Source: JACPYM01 sp031423495
Lineage (GTDB): Bacteria > Acidobacteriota > Blastocatellia > RBC074
Length of the DNA: 64,000 nt
NCBI GenBank assembly: GCA_031423495.1
Contig: JANPFP010000001.1
Span: forward strand, 51,575-115,574
Direction: 5' to 3'
Shown here: positions 1 to 8,024 of the stretch, in pieces
How the letters are laid out: each line of letters opens with the position of its first letter
Numbering within the stretch: the first letter of the stretch is position 1
Notes under the pieces: model-generated
What the model was told of the DNA's origin: nothing
The model's input: the letters and a program-made list of their open reading frames with translations, nothing else
Databases searched by the model: none
Position numbers and translations under genes: made by a program

Positions 1-229
1 CACAGGCTTTCATCCGCTTGTCTAAAGTCGTGAAATCGAGGAAGCCGAAATTGACCGGCTTTTTGAGTTTGACGACGCGCGTGCGGCCCAACAGTAAAAC
101 CGAAATATGCGTTTGAATCATTTCAATCGGCAATTCTTCGGGCGGCCATTCGGGCGCGTGCTTTAACTGTTCAACCTGTGCCAACCAGGTTGGCAGATCG
201 GTTTTTTCCGCTGCGTAATTTGACGCCAT
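1..229 (-). CDS. Aminoglycoside-phosphotransferase-like/P-loop ATPase protein, N-terminal part
   Basis: Only the first 76 codons are inside the window; the gene runs off the left edge. The protein starts MASNYAAEK and contains IEMIQTHISVLLLG followed by VVKLKKPVNFGFLDF. This is the opening of proteins annotated as bifunctional aminoglycoside phosphotransferase/ATP-binding protein (COG2187 type), normally about 500 residues with a kinase-like P-loop domain at the C-terminus. That second domain is out of view and the physiological substrate of the family is not established. The start is fixed by GAGAGGTGAG just upstream. A sigma-54-type site lies about 100 nt upstream on this strand. Family assignment rests on the short conserved block only. 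Confidence 0.7.
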   Translation of the reverse strand, partial: MASNYAAEKTDLPTWLAQVEQLKHAPEWPPEELPIEMIQTHISVLLLGRTRVVKLKKPVNFGFLDFTTLDKRMKAC

Positions 230-277
230 ATTGACTCACCTCTCTCACGATGCCGGGGGAAACTCCCCAACTTGCAG

Positions 278-293
278 CGGCACAGTGCTTGCA
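278..293 (+). promoter_or_regulatory. Sigma-54-type promoter for the 361 operon
   Basis: CGGCACAGTGCTTGCA has GG and GC separated by exactly 10 nt and TTGC at the -12 element, close to the TGGCAC-N5-TTGC consensus. It ends 68 nt before the ATG at 361. Confidence 0.65.
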
Positions 294-325
294 CACTTGT
301 AAATTGCTGCTGGCGTAACCTCACA

Positions 326-341
326 GGCAACAACCGAACCA
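326..341 (-). promoter_or_regulatory. Sigma-54-type promoter for the gene ending off the left edge
   Basis: On the minus strand TGGTTCGGTTGTTGCC has GG-N10-GC with TTGC, about 100 nt before the start at 229. It lies downstream of the facing plus-strand site at 278-293, so the two predicted transcripts would overlap by about 10 nt. This makes it less certain than the back-to-back pairs. Confidence 0.5.
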
Positions 342-360
342 TTCAAGAAAGGAGCATCCG

Positions 361-570
361 ATGAAAACCGCTAAACTCATCAAGCGAGAAGAGCAAGTAC
401 TGCCACCCAACCAACCCGTCGCGCGCGCCCAACCGCCCATCACTCGCTCACCAACGATGCGAGAGGTCGTAGCCCAATGGGTGCAAGAGCATAAAATCGC
501 ACGCCCGACGAATCCGCGTAAGGAATTTGCCGCGTTATTCATTTCCTCGCCGCAAACTGTTTCGGCTTGA
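361..570 (+). CDS. Small hypothetical protein, 69 aa
   Basis: I do not recognise this protein. It is basic and proline-rich in its first 35 residues (PPNQPVARAQPP) and has a short amphipathic stretch MREVVAQWVQEHKIA, with no signal peptide or membrane segment. AAGGAG ahead of the ATG is a good ribosome binding site, and a sigma-54-type promoter sits 68 nt upstream. It is followed after 53 nt by a holin-like membrane protein and a second small protein on the same strand, so the three probably form one transcript. The promoter and ribosome site are the main reasons to accept it as a gene. Confidence 0.6.
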   Translation: MKTAKLIKREEQVLPPNQPVARAQPPITRSPTMREVVAQWVQEHKIARPTNPRKEFAALFISSPQTVSA

Positions 571-623
571 ACGAGACCGCAATGACTGTGCCGCGAGACA
601 CTAAAGGTAGGAGTATTTATCCC

Positions 624-989
624 ATGAAATTTTTGATTCGGTGGGGTTGCAACGCCATCGCCATTTACGCCGCCGTGAAGTGGTTGCCGGGTTTGTATTT
701 CGCCGGCGCGTGGTGGCAACTGTGCCTCGTCGCGCTGATTCTCGGCTGTTTGAATGCGTTGGTGCGTCCGTTGCTGGAATTCCTCACTTGCCCGTTGATT
801 CTGCTGACGCTGGGCTTGTTCGTGTTGGTAATCAACGCAGCATTGCTGTGGTTCACGGCAGCGATTGCCGCGCGGCTCGACATTCCCTTTCACATCGCAA
901 GTTTCTGGTCGGCGTTCTGGGGCGCACTGGTGATCAGCATTATTAGTTCGACGCTGTCGTTGCTCATCAGCGACGATGAAGAAAAGTGA
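624..989 (+). CDS. Phage holin family (YvlD-like, PF04020) membrane protein, 121 aa
   Basis: A small, almost wholly hydrophobic protein with four predicted membrane helices at roughly residues 3-22, 28-50, 55-82 and 90-113 and an acidic tail (DDEEK). The pattern LNALVRPLLEFLTCPLILLTLGLF is typical in kind of the PF04020 family (split here: LNALVRPLLEF, then LTCPLILLTLGLF). The name comes from phage holins, but chromosomal members such as YvlD are stress-induced envelope proteins of unclear function. An in-frame ATG exists 57 nt upstream, but the start at 624 has TAGGAG at the right distance and begins at the first helix. It is the second gene of the 361-1218 group, and its stop is 7 nt before the next start. 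Confidence 0.8.
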   Translation: MKFLIRWGCNAIAIYAAVKWLPGLYFAGAWWQLCLVALILGCLNALVRPLLEFLTCPLILLTLGLFVLVINAALLWFTAAIAARLDIPFHIASFWSAFWGALVISIISSTLSLLISDDEEK

Positions 990-996
990 GGTGGCA

Positions 997-1218
997 ATGA
1001 AAACGCTCAAAGTGCAACTCACTCAACAAGACGATAACGGCACAGTGGTCGTCAAAACTCTGACGGGCGATGACGCCGAGCAGTGGCAGAAATGGGTGGA
1101 TAGCGTTTGCCTACTGGCCTGGAATCACCGGCAAAACCCTGACTGGAGCCGCCTGCATTGGGAAGTGCGCAAACTCGAAAGCCCGAAGCCGCCGCGCGAT
1201 CACGAAAGCATTGCCTGA
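997..1218 (+). CDS. Hypothetical protein, 73 aa
   Basis: Not recognised. It is a soluble protein with no export signal and with three Trp residues in a central segment (EQWQKWVD, LLAWNHRQNPDWSRLHW). The start at 997 is chosen over an in-frame ATG at 976 because GAGGTGGC lies just before it and the alternative would overlap the holin-like gene. It begins 7 nt after that gene and is likely cotranscribed with it from the sigma-54-type promoter at 278. The function is unknown. Confidence 0.55.
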   Translation: MKTLKVQLTQQDDNGTVVVKTLTGDDAEQWQKWVDSVCLLAWNHRQNPDWSRLHWEVRKLESPKPPRDHESIA

Positions 1219-1449
1219 GTTCATCATCAAACACGCCTTGTCTCATCCTTTCGCTCTCTCAGTCAGGCGCGCTACACTGAGCCACCGTTCAAGCAAACCA
1301 TTCACGTGCAATCTTGCCAGATGACCTGACAGACGACTTGGCAGATATTTTCGCTGACCTGATTGCCATCGCCCTCCCAAGCTGAGTTTGCCTGGCGCGT
1401 TCAATTCGTAACCCAATCTATACCGTCCCCGTCACAGACTTTGCTACTG

Positions 1450-3384
1450 ATGAAAAACCCTACGCCCCAACCGCCGTCGCTCTCTGCGGCGGAACACCTC
1501 AGACAAGAGAATGAAGCGCGCCTGACCGGCCTTATCAATTCGGCCATGGACGCCATCATCAGCGTGAACGAACAGCAACAAATCGTGCTGTTCAATCCCG
1601 CCGCTGAACAGATGTTTGGTTACGCGCAGGCCGAAATTATGGGCGAGCCACTGACGCTGTTGATTCCCGCGCGCTTTCACGCCGGACACGAAAAGCACAT
1701 TCAACGATTTGGTGAAACCGGAACAACCACGCGCGCGATGGGCGCGCTCAACGCAATCAGCGGCGTGCGCAACAGCGGCGAAGAGTTCCCGATTGAGGCT
1801 TCGATCTCGCAAGTCGAAGCCAATGGACAAAAACTTTTCACCGTGATTTTGCGAGACATCACGCGCCGCCAGCAGGCCGAAGCGCGTTTACGCGAACAAG
1901 CCGCGTTGCTCGATTACGCGCAGGAAGCCATTGCCACTTGCGATCTGAATGGGTGCGTGCGGTTTTGGAATCACGGAGCGGAACGGTTATACGGCTGGCA
2001 GTTTGCCGAGGTCGCGGGACGCAACCTCCGTGACGACCTTTATCGCGGCGAGTTCGCGGCTGCCGAGCAAGCGGCACGAACGCTGCATGAAAAAGGCGAA
2101 TGGCGCGGCGAGTTGCGGCAGTTCACCAAAGACGGACGCGAACTAGTCGTCGAAAGCCATTGGGTGCTGGTGCGCGATGACGCCAGAGCGCCTCAACTCA
2201 TTCTCATCATCAACAACGACATCACCGAAAAGAAACAGCTCGAAGCCCAATTCCTGCGCGCGCAACGCATGGAAAGCATCGGCACGCTGGCGGGCGGCAT
2301 CGCGCACGATTTGAACAACATCCTCTCGCCGCTCTCGATGGGCTTGCAGATGATGCAGATGAAATACGCCGATGATTACGCGCAAAAGATGCTGGGCATG
2401 ATGACGACGAACGTGCAGCGCGGCGCTGAGATGGTGAAACAGATTCTGCAATTCGCGCGCGGCGTAGGCGGCGAACGCATCGCGCTGCAACCCAAACACA
2501 TCGTCAAGGAACTCATCAAAATGCTGGCCGAGACCTTGCCGAAATCTATCACGATTAAACAGCAACTCACTGAAAACCCTGCGCTGGTGTTGGGCGATGC
2601 GACGCAGCTTCATCAAGTGTTGCTGAACCTGTGCGTCAACGCGCGCGACGCCATGCCGACGGGCGGTACGCTCACCATCAGTTTGGAAAACACCGAAATC
2701 AAAGCCAACTACATGCCGGTCGCGCCTGATGCGAAGCCTGGCCTGTACGTCGTGCTGAACGTCACCGACACAGGCGAAGGCATCGCGCCCGAACATCTCG
2801 AACGCATCTTCGATCCTTTCTTCACGACCAAAGCGCCGGGCAAAGGCACGGGGCTGGGACTCTCGACAGTCTTCGGCATCGTACGCGCGCACAACGGATT
2901 CATCACCGTCGAAAGCGCCATCGGTCGCGGCACGCAATTCAAGGTTCACCTGCCCGCGCATGTGTGCGAACCCGTTCAGCCTGCCGAAACTAAGCGCCAC
3001 ACGACGCCCGTCGGGCAAGGCGAATTGATTCTCGTCGTAGATGACGAGGCCGCCATCCGCGAAATGAATCGCGCGGCGCTCGAGGCTTACGGTTATCGCG
3101 TGTTGACTGCCAGCGACGGTGCGACGGCCATTGCGCTTTACGCGCAACACCAAGCCGAGGTGCAACTCGTCCTCACGGACGTAATGATGCCGGTGATGGA
3201 CGGCCTCACCATGATTCGCACCTTGCGTACCCTCAATCCTGATTTGCGCGTCATCTGTTGCAGCGGCACTTCAGGCGTCGGCCAAAACGAAGCACTCGCG
3301 CAACTCAACATCCAACGTATTCTGACCAAACCACTCAACGTCGAGATGCTGCTGCATGCCGTGGCGCAAGCTCTCAATGACTGA
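1450..3384 (+). CDS. Hybrid sensor histidine kinase (PAS-PAS-HisKA-HATPase-REC)
   Basis: A cytoplasmic hybrid kinase of 644 residues. Two PAS domains occupy about 25-140 (MDAIISVNEQQQIVLFNP) and 150-270. The HisKA dimerisation domain carries the phospho-accepting His near residue 286 in GGIAHDLNN, and the HATPase domain has the N box LCVNARDAM, DTGEGIAPEH and GKGTGLGLS. A C-terminal receiver has its phospho-Asp near residue 577 (LVLTDVMMP) and the conserved KP near the end. There are no membrane segments, so it senses an internal signal such as redox state or a ligand of the PAS domains; no cofactor can be read from sequence. The frame is open from a TTG at 1363, but ATG 1450 is the better start although its ribosome site is weak. 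It converges with a response regulator 11 nt downstream, a plausible partner. Confidence 0.9.
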   Translation: MKNPTPQPPSLSAAEHLRQENEARLTGLINSAMDAIISVNEQQQIVLFNPAAEQMFGYAQAEIMGEPLTLLIPARFHAGHEKHIQRFGETGTTTRAMGALNAISGVRNSGEEFPIEASISQVEANGQKLFTVILRDITRRQQAEARLREQAALLDYAQEAIATCDLNGCVRFWNHGAERLYGWQFAEVAGRNLRDDLYRGEFAAAEQAARTLHEKGEWRGELRQFTKDGRELVVESHWVLVRDDARAPQLILIINNDITEKKQLEAQFLRAQRMESIGTLAGGIAHDLNNILSPLSMGLQMMQMKYADDYAQKMLGMMTTNVQRGAEMVKQILQFARGVGGERIALQPKHIVKELIKMLAETLPKSITIKQQLTENPALVLGDATQLHQVLLNLCVNARDAMPTGGTLTISLENTEIKANYMPVAPDAKPGLYVVLNVTDTGEGIAPEHLERIFDPFFTTKAPGKGTGLGLSTVFGIVRAHNGFITVESAIGRGTQFKVHLPAHVCEPVQPAETKRHTTPVGQGELILVVDDEAAIREMNRAALEAYGYRVLTASDGATAIALYAQHQAEVQLVLTDVMMPVMDGLTMIRTLRTLNPDLRVICCSGTSGVGQNEALAQLNIQRILTKPLNVEMLLHAVAQALND

Positions 3385-3394
3385 AGCCCCTGCG

Positions 3395-4180
3395 CTACAA
3401 CATCAGCGCCGCTGCGTTCGGACGGGACGAAGTGGCAAAGCGTTTTTTCGCCAGACGAATCATCTCATCGCGGCTGCATTGCATGGCGCGATATTGCGGC
3501 AGCACGCCCGCCAGTTTCGTCGGCACAACGGCATCAGCCATTTCGACCAGAATGGTCAGCCGCCCTTGCGGATCACACGCGCGCAGGTTTTTCAGCGCCG
3601 CTTCCAGCAATTCGGGCGCGACGCTCAACAGCGCGAGATCGTATTGCTCATTGATGACGTAATCCCATTCTTCAGGAAAAAGGATGCTGGTTAGCTCAAC
3701 GTGCTGGGTGCTGAAAACCGCTTGCAGCGGCGGAATGCGCTCTGGCGTATCGCACAGGATGAGTATGCGCGGCGGATGCGCTGTCGTTTTTTTCGTCGGT
3801 TGGCTCCATGGGCTGGTAGCTTGCTTGATGCGTTGCAAGGCTTGCTGCAATTCGGCAAGCACGAGCGGCTTGCGCAAGAAATCCAACGCGCCGCCGCGCA
3901 AGGCCGAGACAACGTTGTCGTAAATCGCCTCACCCGTCACCATCAAGATCGCCGCGTGCGGCAAACGCACTTTCAGCTTTCGCAACAATTCCAATCCCGA
4001 ACCGTCGGGCAAGTTGACGTCGAGCAAGATGACTTCGGGTTGTTCTTCAACCGCCACCGTTAAGGCTTGCGCACTGTCAGTGGCCTCAACTGTTTCATAA
4101 CCCCAATCGGTCAACGCCTCACGCAACATCCAACGCTGCGCCGCTTCATCATCCACTATCAGTACTTTGGTTTTTTCCAT
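3395..4180 (-). CDS. Response regulator with N-terminal receiver and an unclassified C-terminal half
   Basis: Residues 1-120 are a canonical receiver: acidic DD near 10-11, phospho-Asp 54 in ILLDVNLPDG, Thr/Ser near 82 (VTGEA) and Lys 104 in FLRKPL. After a short linker, residues about 135-250 start RILILCDTPERIPPLQAVF and look like a second, degenerate receiver-like fold without the phosphorylation site. There is no helix-turn-helix, AAA+ or enzymatic output domain, so it probably acts by protein contact. The start at 4180 follows GAGAGGCG; an upstream in-frame ATG adds 11 unlikely residues. A sigma-54-type promoter is 67 nt upstream, back to back with that of the P-ATPase. The gene faces the hybrid kinase tail to tail. 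Confidence 0.85.
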   Translation of the reverse strand: MEKTKVLIVDDEAAQRWMLREALTDWGYETVEATDSAQALTVAVEEQPEVILLDVNLPDGSGLELLRKLKVRLPHAAILMVTGEAIYDNVVSALRGGALDFLRKPLVLAELQQALQRIKQATSPWSQPTKKTTAHPPRILILCDTPERIPPLQAVFSTQHVELTSILFPEEWDYVINEQYDLALLSVAPELLEAALKNLRACDPQGRLTILVEMADAVVPTKLAGVLPQYRAMQCSRDEMIRLAKKRFATSSRPNAAALML

Positions 4181-4246
4181 ACGCCTCTCAACAAGCTGGG
4201 TCGTATTCCACACTTCGACCTATATTTCTGTCTTTGAGCAAAGCAC

Positions 4247-4262
4247 AGCAAATCGCAGACCA
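4247..4262 (-). promoter_or_regulatory. Sigma-54-type promoter for the response regulator
   Basis: Minus strand TGGTCTGCGATTTGCT: GG-N10-GC with TTGC, 67 nt before the start at 4180. Back to back with the plus-strand site at 4288-4303. Confidence 0.65.
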
Positions 4263-4287
4263 CAGCACGCGAACCGTCACACGTCCG

Positions 4288-4303
4288 AGGCACGTCAGTT
4301 GCC
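4288..4303 (+). promoter_or_regulatory. Sigma-54-type promoter for the P-type ATPase
   Basis: AGGCACGTCAGTTGCC matches GGCACG-N4-TTGC very closely, 82 nt before the ATG at 4385. Confidence 0.7.
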
Positions 4304-4384
4304 CTTGTACGTCAGGCAACGAAACGGGTGCGCAAAATCACGCACCGCAAATGAAAGCAGCGTAAAAATCTCCCCCATTGCCTA

Positions 4385-6910
4385 ATGACACAACTCGTGA
4401 CCGATCAACTCGCCTTGCTAAACCACCACGGACTAACCGATGCGGAGGCCGCCGCGCGCTTGCGGCAATACGGCGCGAACACTTTGCCGGAGCCTGTGCC
4501 TGATACGTTGCGGCAACGGTTCGTGCGCCAGTTTCGCAATCCGTTGATGTACCTGCTCATCTTCGCTTTGCTGGTGGATGTCGTCATTTGGGCTATCGAA
4601 GGCGCTGACGGTTTGCCGGTGGGATTCACGGCCATCGGGCTGATTCTGTTGTTGAATGCGGGGCTGGGCGTATATCAGGAAAACAAGTCAGAAGCCGCGC
4701 TGCAACAACTCAAGGCGCTGGCCGCTGCGCGCGTATGGGTATTGCGTGAAGGAAAGCTCGCGCATCTGTCGAGTGCCGAACTCGTACCCGGCGATGTAGC
4801 TCGTCTCGAAGCCGGTGATCGCATTCCGGCGGATGGCAATTTCATCGAAGCGCAAGGTGTGCTGCTCGATGAATCAACCATGACGGGCGAATCAGTGCCG
4901 CTCGACAAAGGCGTCAACGACGAAGCGTTCAGCGGCACGTTGCTGGTGCGCGGCAAGGGCTATCTTGAAATTACGCGCACCGGCACGGCTAGCGCGATGG
5001 GCAAGCTGGCTGAAATGATCGGCGGCATCACTGCCGAAAAGACGCCGCTCGAAAAACGCATGGAAGTGTTCGGCTACCAAGTCGCGCGCGCGATTTTGGC
5101 GCTCGCCATCGTGATTGCCGTCGCGGGCGTATACGTCGAGGGCATTCATCGTCTCGGCCACGTATTGCTGTTCGCCGTCGCGCTCGCCGTCGCCGCCGTC
5201 CCCGAAGGCTTGCCCGCCGTGTTGACGCTCACGCTCTCGCTCGGCGTCGAACGCATGGCGAAACGCAAAGCCGTCGTCCGTCGTTTGAGCGCGGTCGAAG
5301 CGCTTGGTTCCGTCACTGTCATCGCCACGGATAAGACCGGGACGCTCACCGAAAACCGCATGTTCGTGAAAGACGTAGACACGTCCGACACCGCGCGAGC
5401 CTTGCGCGCAATGGCGCTGGCGAACGACGCCGAAATCACGACAGGCGCGGGCGATCCGCTCGAACTTGCGCTGCTTGAATACGCGCAAACGCACGGCCTC
5501 GCGCTGGCTGAGTTGAATCAACACGCGCCGCGTTTGAGCCTGTTGCCTTTTGATAGCACGCACAAATACATGCGCGTCACCGTGCAGGAAAACGGTCAGT
5601 CGGTGAGTTATCTCAAAGGCGCACCCGAAGTGTTGATTGCGCGCAGCCAATTCAACGAAGCCGAGCAACGCAACTGGGAAGAGAAAGCTGAAGCCTATGC
5701 GCGCGAAGGCTTTCGTGTGCTGGCGCTCGCGTGGCGCGCGGGCGAAGGCGACGAGCAACTCAACTGGCTGGGACTCGCGCTGTTGTGGGATCCGCCGCGC
5801 CCCGAAGTGCCCGCCGCGATTCGCCACGCGCAGGAAGCAGGCATTCGCGTCGTGATGATCACCGGCGATCATCCGGCGACCGCGCTGTCAGTCGCCGCCG
5901 AAGTAGGCATTCCGCCCAGCCGCGTCTTGACCGGACTCGACCTCGCCGAATTGTCTGACGAAGAAATTCGCCGCGCCGTGAAAGAGACCAATGTCTTTGC
6001 GCGCGTCGCGCCCGAACACAAGCTGCGCCTCGTCGAAGCCTTGCAGGCCAATGGCGAAATCGTCGCGATGACCGGCGACGGCGTGAACGATGCGCCTGCC
6101 CTCAAACGCGCCGACATCGGCATCGCAATGGGGCTACGCGGCAGCGACGTAGCCCGCGAAGTCGCGCACCTCGTTTTGCTCGACGACAATTTCGCCACCA
6201 TCGTCGCCGCCGTCGCCGAAGGGCGCGGCATTTATGAAAACATTCAGAAATTCATTCGCTTTCTGTTCTCGACCAACTTCGCTGAAATTTTGATTGTGGT
6301 CTTGGGTGTCGCCGGTTCGTTCGCGTTGGGCTTGCGCGACAGCACGGGCGGCTTGCTGTTGCCGCTGACGGCGGTGCAATTGCTGTGGATCAACATTGTC
6401 GCCGACGGCCCGCCCGCACTCGCCCTCGGACTCGACCGCAGCGCGGGCGTAATGAACGCGCCACCACGCCATCCGCAAGCGCCGCTGCTCGACCCGGTGT
6501 CGTTACGCTTCATCCTGCTCGCGGGCGGCTTGCTCGCGCTGGTGGGCGGAATGTTTTTAGTCGCGCTACCTCGTTACGGTTACAGCGAAACCGTCACGCG
6601 CACCATCGTGTTTCTTTACGTATCCATCGCCAAGCTGATTTTCGCTTATCCCGCGCGCCGCGTCGCCGCCGAACCGTCACACAACCTCGCCTTACACGTG
6701 ACCATCGTGTTGAGCGTAGCGTTGCAATTGCTGACGGCTTACGTGCCCGCCTTGCGCACGCTGTTGGGATTGGAGCAACCCGACGGCTTGGCGATGGCGT
6801 GGCTCGGCGGTGCAGTCATACTGAGTTGGCTTGTCGCTGAATCGTTCAGCCGCCTGTTGCATTCAACGATGCATTCAACGACGCAAACGCGCGGGCAAAG
6901 AAATGCATGA
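4385..6910 (+). CDS. P-type (type II, Ca2+-ATPase-like) cation-transporting ATPase, 841 aa
   Basis: A full-length P-type ATPase that couples ATP hydrolysis to cation export across the inner membrane. In order: N-terminal cation_ATPase_N, TM pair, actuator domain with TMTGESVP, M4 with VPEGLP, the phosphorylated Asp 316 in DKTGTLT, nucleotide-binding domain with the conserved KGAPE, the hinge TGDGVNDAPAL, then M5-M10. M5 has FSTNFAEIL and M6 has NIVADGPPA. PEGLP in M4 and N..E in M5 point to the Ca2+ branch, but the Thr of the usual M6 motif NxxTD is Ala here, so specificity (Ca2+, Mg2+ or other) is not certain. The ribosome site is weak. A sigma-54-type promoter precedes it and a perfect hairpin terminator follows. 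P-ATPases of this kind recur in anoxia-response gene groups. Confidence 0.9.
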   Translation: MTQLVTDQLALLNHHGLTDAEAAARLRQYGANTLPEPVPDTLRQRFVRQFRNPLMYLLIFALLVDVVIWAIEGADGLPVGFTAIGLILLLNAGLGVYQENKSEAALQQLKALAAARVWVLREGKLAHLSSAELVPGDVARLEAGDRIPADGNFIEAQGVLLDESTMTGESVPLDKGVNDEAFSGTLLVRGKGYLEITRTGTASAMGKLAEMIGGITAEKTPLEKRMEVFGYQVARAILALAIVIAVAGVYVEGIHRLGHVLLFAVALAVAAVPEGLPAVLTLTLSLGVERMAKRKAVVRRLSAVEALGSVTVIATDKTGTLTENRMFVKDVDTSDTARALRAMALANDAEITTGAGDPLELALLEYAQTHGLALAELNQHAPRLSLLPFDSTHKYMRVTVQENGQSVSYLKGAPEVLIARSQFNEAEQRNWEEKAEAYAREGFRVLALAWRAGEGDEQLNWLGLALLWDPPRPEVPAAIRHAQEAGIRVVMITGDHPATALSVAAEVGIPPSRVLTGLDLAELSDEEIRRAVKETNVFARVAPEHKLRLVEALQANGEIVAMTGDGVNDAPALKRADIGIAMGLRGSDVAREVAHLVLLDDNFATIVAAVAEGRGIYENIQKFIRFLFSTNFAEILIVVLGVAGSFALGLRDSTGGLLLPLTAVQLLWINIVADGPPALALGLDRSAGVMNAPPRHPQAPLLDPVSLRFILLAGGLLALVGGMFLVALPRYGYSETVTRTIVFLYVSIAKLIFAYPARRVAAEPSHNLALHVTIVLSVALQLLTAYVPALRTLLGLEQPDGLAMAWLGGAVILSWLVAESFSRLLHSTMHSTTQTRGQRNA

Positions 6911-6923
6911 AGTTTCCCAAATG

Positions 6924-6964
6924 AAAATAGGTGGGACAGGATACGATCCTGTCCCACCTATTTT
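6924..6964 (+). terminator. Perfect 19-bp hairpin after the P-ATPase gene
   Basis: A 19-bp perfect stem (left arm starting AAAATAGGTGGGACAGG) with a 3-nt loop, ending in TATTTT. It lies 13 nt after the P-ATPase stop and just before the ribosome site of the next gene. It is A-flanked and T-flanked, so it could terminate in both directions. It also resembles other short palindromes in this window. Confidence 0.7.
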
Positions 6965-6981
6965 CTGCGGAGGTTTTGTTT

Positions 6982-8013
6982 ATGTACGGCAATCTGACCA
7001 AACGGCTGTCAATGTTATTGATTGGGCTGTCTGCTTTTGCGCACGCGCAAACCGGCAGCCGCGAACCGCATACGTTTTTGCAAAAACATTTGGCGTTTAC
7101 TGCCGCCGACCTCGCCGCGTTGGAACAAGGCCAGGTCATCGCTAAACAACCCAAAGCCAGCGAGACGCGCGAACTCGTCACCTTTGGCGCAGTCAAAGTG
7201 GCGACGGCGCGCGATAGTTTCGTCAGCCGCTTCCGCGACATCGTGAATTTCAAACGCAGCGCAAACGTGCAGCAGATCGGCAAGTTTCAAGCGACGCCCG
7301 CAGTGAGCGACCTCAACGGATTCACTCTCGATGAAGACGATTACCGCGCGCTCAAGCAATGCAACGTCGCCGATTGCGACCTCAAGTTGCCCAAACATCA
7401 GATCGAACGCATGCGCCGCGAAATCAATTGGAACGCGCCCGATAGCCGCGCTCAGGCGTTGGCGCTGTTCAAACAGATGCTGGTTGATTACGTCGCGGCT
7501 TATCAACGCGGCGGCAACGCGGCGCTCGGCGAATATCACGATCAAAAACAACCGCTGCGGCTGGCCGATGAATTTCACGGCTTGTTGCAGCAAACGCCTT
7601 ACCTCGTTGAATACGTGCCTGAGTTTCACCGCTACCTCGAACAGTATCCCAATCAGACGTTGCCGCAGGTCGAGAATTTCATCTATTGGTCGAAAGAAAA
7701 GTTCGGCCTCAAACCCGTGCTGACGCTCACGCACGTCACGATCTATCAACGACCGCACGGACTCTTTTCCGCACTGATCGCGTCCAAACAGATTTACGCC
7801 AGTCATTATTACGAAGCCTCGCTCGGCCTCACGGCGTTCGTACCGTCAGCGCAAAGCGCGTATCTGCTTTATCTCAACCGTTCGCGCGTAGACGCTCTGC
7901 GCGGCTGGCTCGGCGGCACCAAACGCTCGCTCATCACGCGCGAGTTGCGCAACGGCACTGAGAAGAACTTACAACTCATCAAGCAGCGGCTCGAATCTCC
8001 CGCCAGCCAGTGA
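6982..8013 (+). CDS. Secreted hypothetical protein, 343 aa
   Basis: Not recognised. The N-terminus has a signal peptide (MLLIGLSAFAHAQ, cleavage near residue 23), so the mature protein is periplasmic or extracytoplasmic. The body is mostly helical and hydrophilic, with two close cysteines (QCNVADCDLKLP) that may form a disulfide, and ends with a basic tail. Start 6982 follows GGAGG; a GTG 51 nt upstream lies in the terminator hairpin and is rejected. The next gene, an AI-2E-type permease, begins 11 nt after the stop, so the two are probably cotranscribed. No catalytic motif is visible. Confidence 0.75.
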   Translation: MYGNLTKRLSMLLIGLSAFAHAQTGSREPHTFLQKHLAFTAADLAALEQGQVIAKQPKASETRELVTFGAVKVATARDSFVSRFRDIVNFKRSANVQQIGKFQATPAVSDLNGFTLDEDDYRALKQCNVADCDLKLPKHQIERMRREINWNAPDSRAQALALFKQMLVDYVAAYQRGGNAALGEYHDQKQPLRLADEFHGLLQQTPYLVEYVPEFHRYLEQYPNQTLPQVENFIYWSKEKFGLKPVLTLTHVTIYQRPHGLFSALIASKQIYASHYYEASLGLTAFVPSAQSAYLLYLNRSRVDALRGWLGGTKRSLITRELRNGTEKNLQLIKQRLESPASQ

Positions 8014-8024
8014 GATCAACCACC

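Noticed and set aside
321..1022. 233-codon minus-strand frame across the first small genes
   Set aside because: Gln/Arg-rich antisense shadow of the holin-like and small genes, which have ribosome sites and a promoter.
1340..1356. TTGGCAGATATTTTCGC as a sigma-54 promoter for the hybrid kinase
   Set aside because: Spacing between GG and GC is 11 rather than 10 and the -12 element is TCGC; sigma-54 does not tolerate the extra base well.
2143..3165. 340-codon open frame antisense to the hybrid kinase
   Set aside because: It mirrors the codon bias of the real gene, is rich in Arg/His as antisense frames in this DNA are, has no family resemblance and no ribosome site.
4892..5872. 326-codon open frame antisense to the P-ATPase
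   Set aside because: Low-complexity Arg/Gly/His composition and full overlap with a clearly conserved gene.
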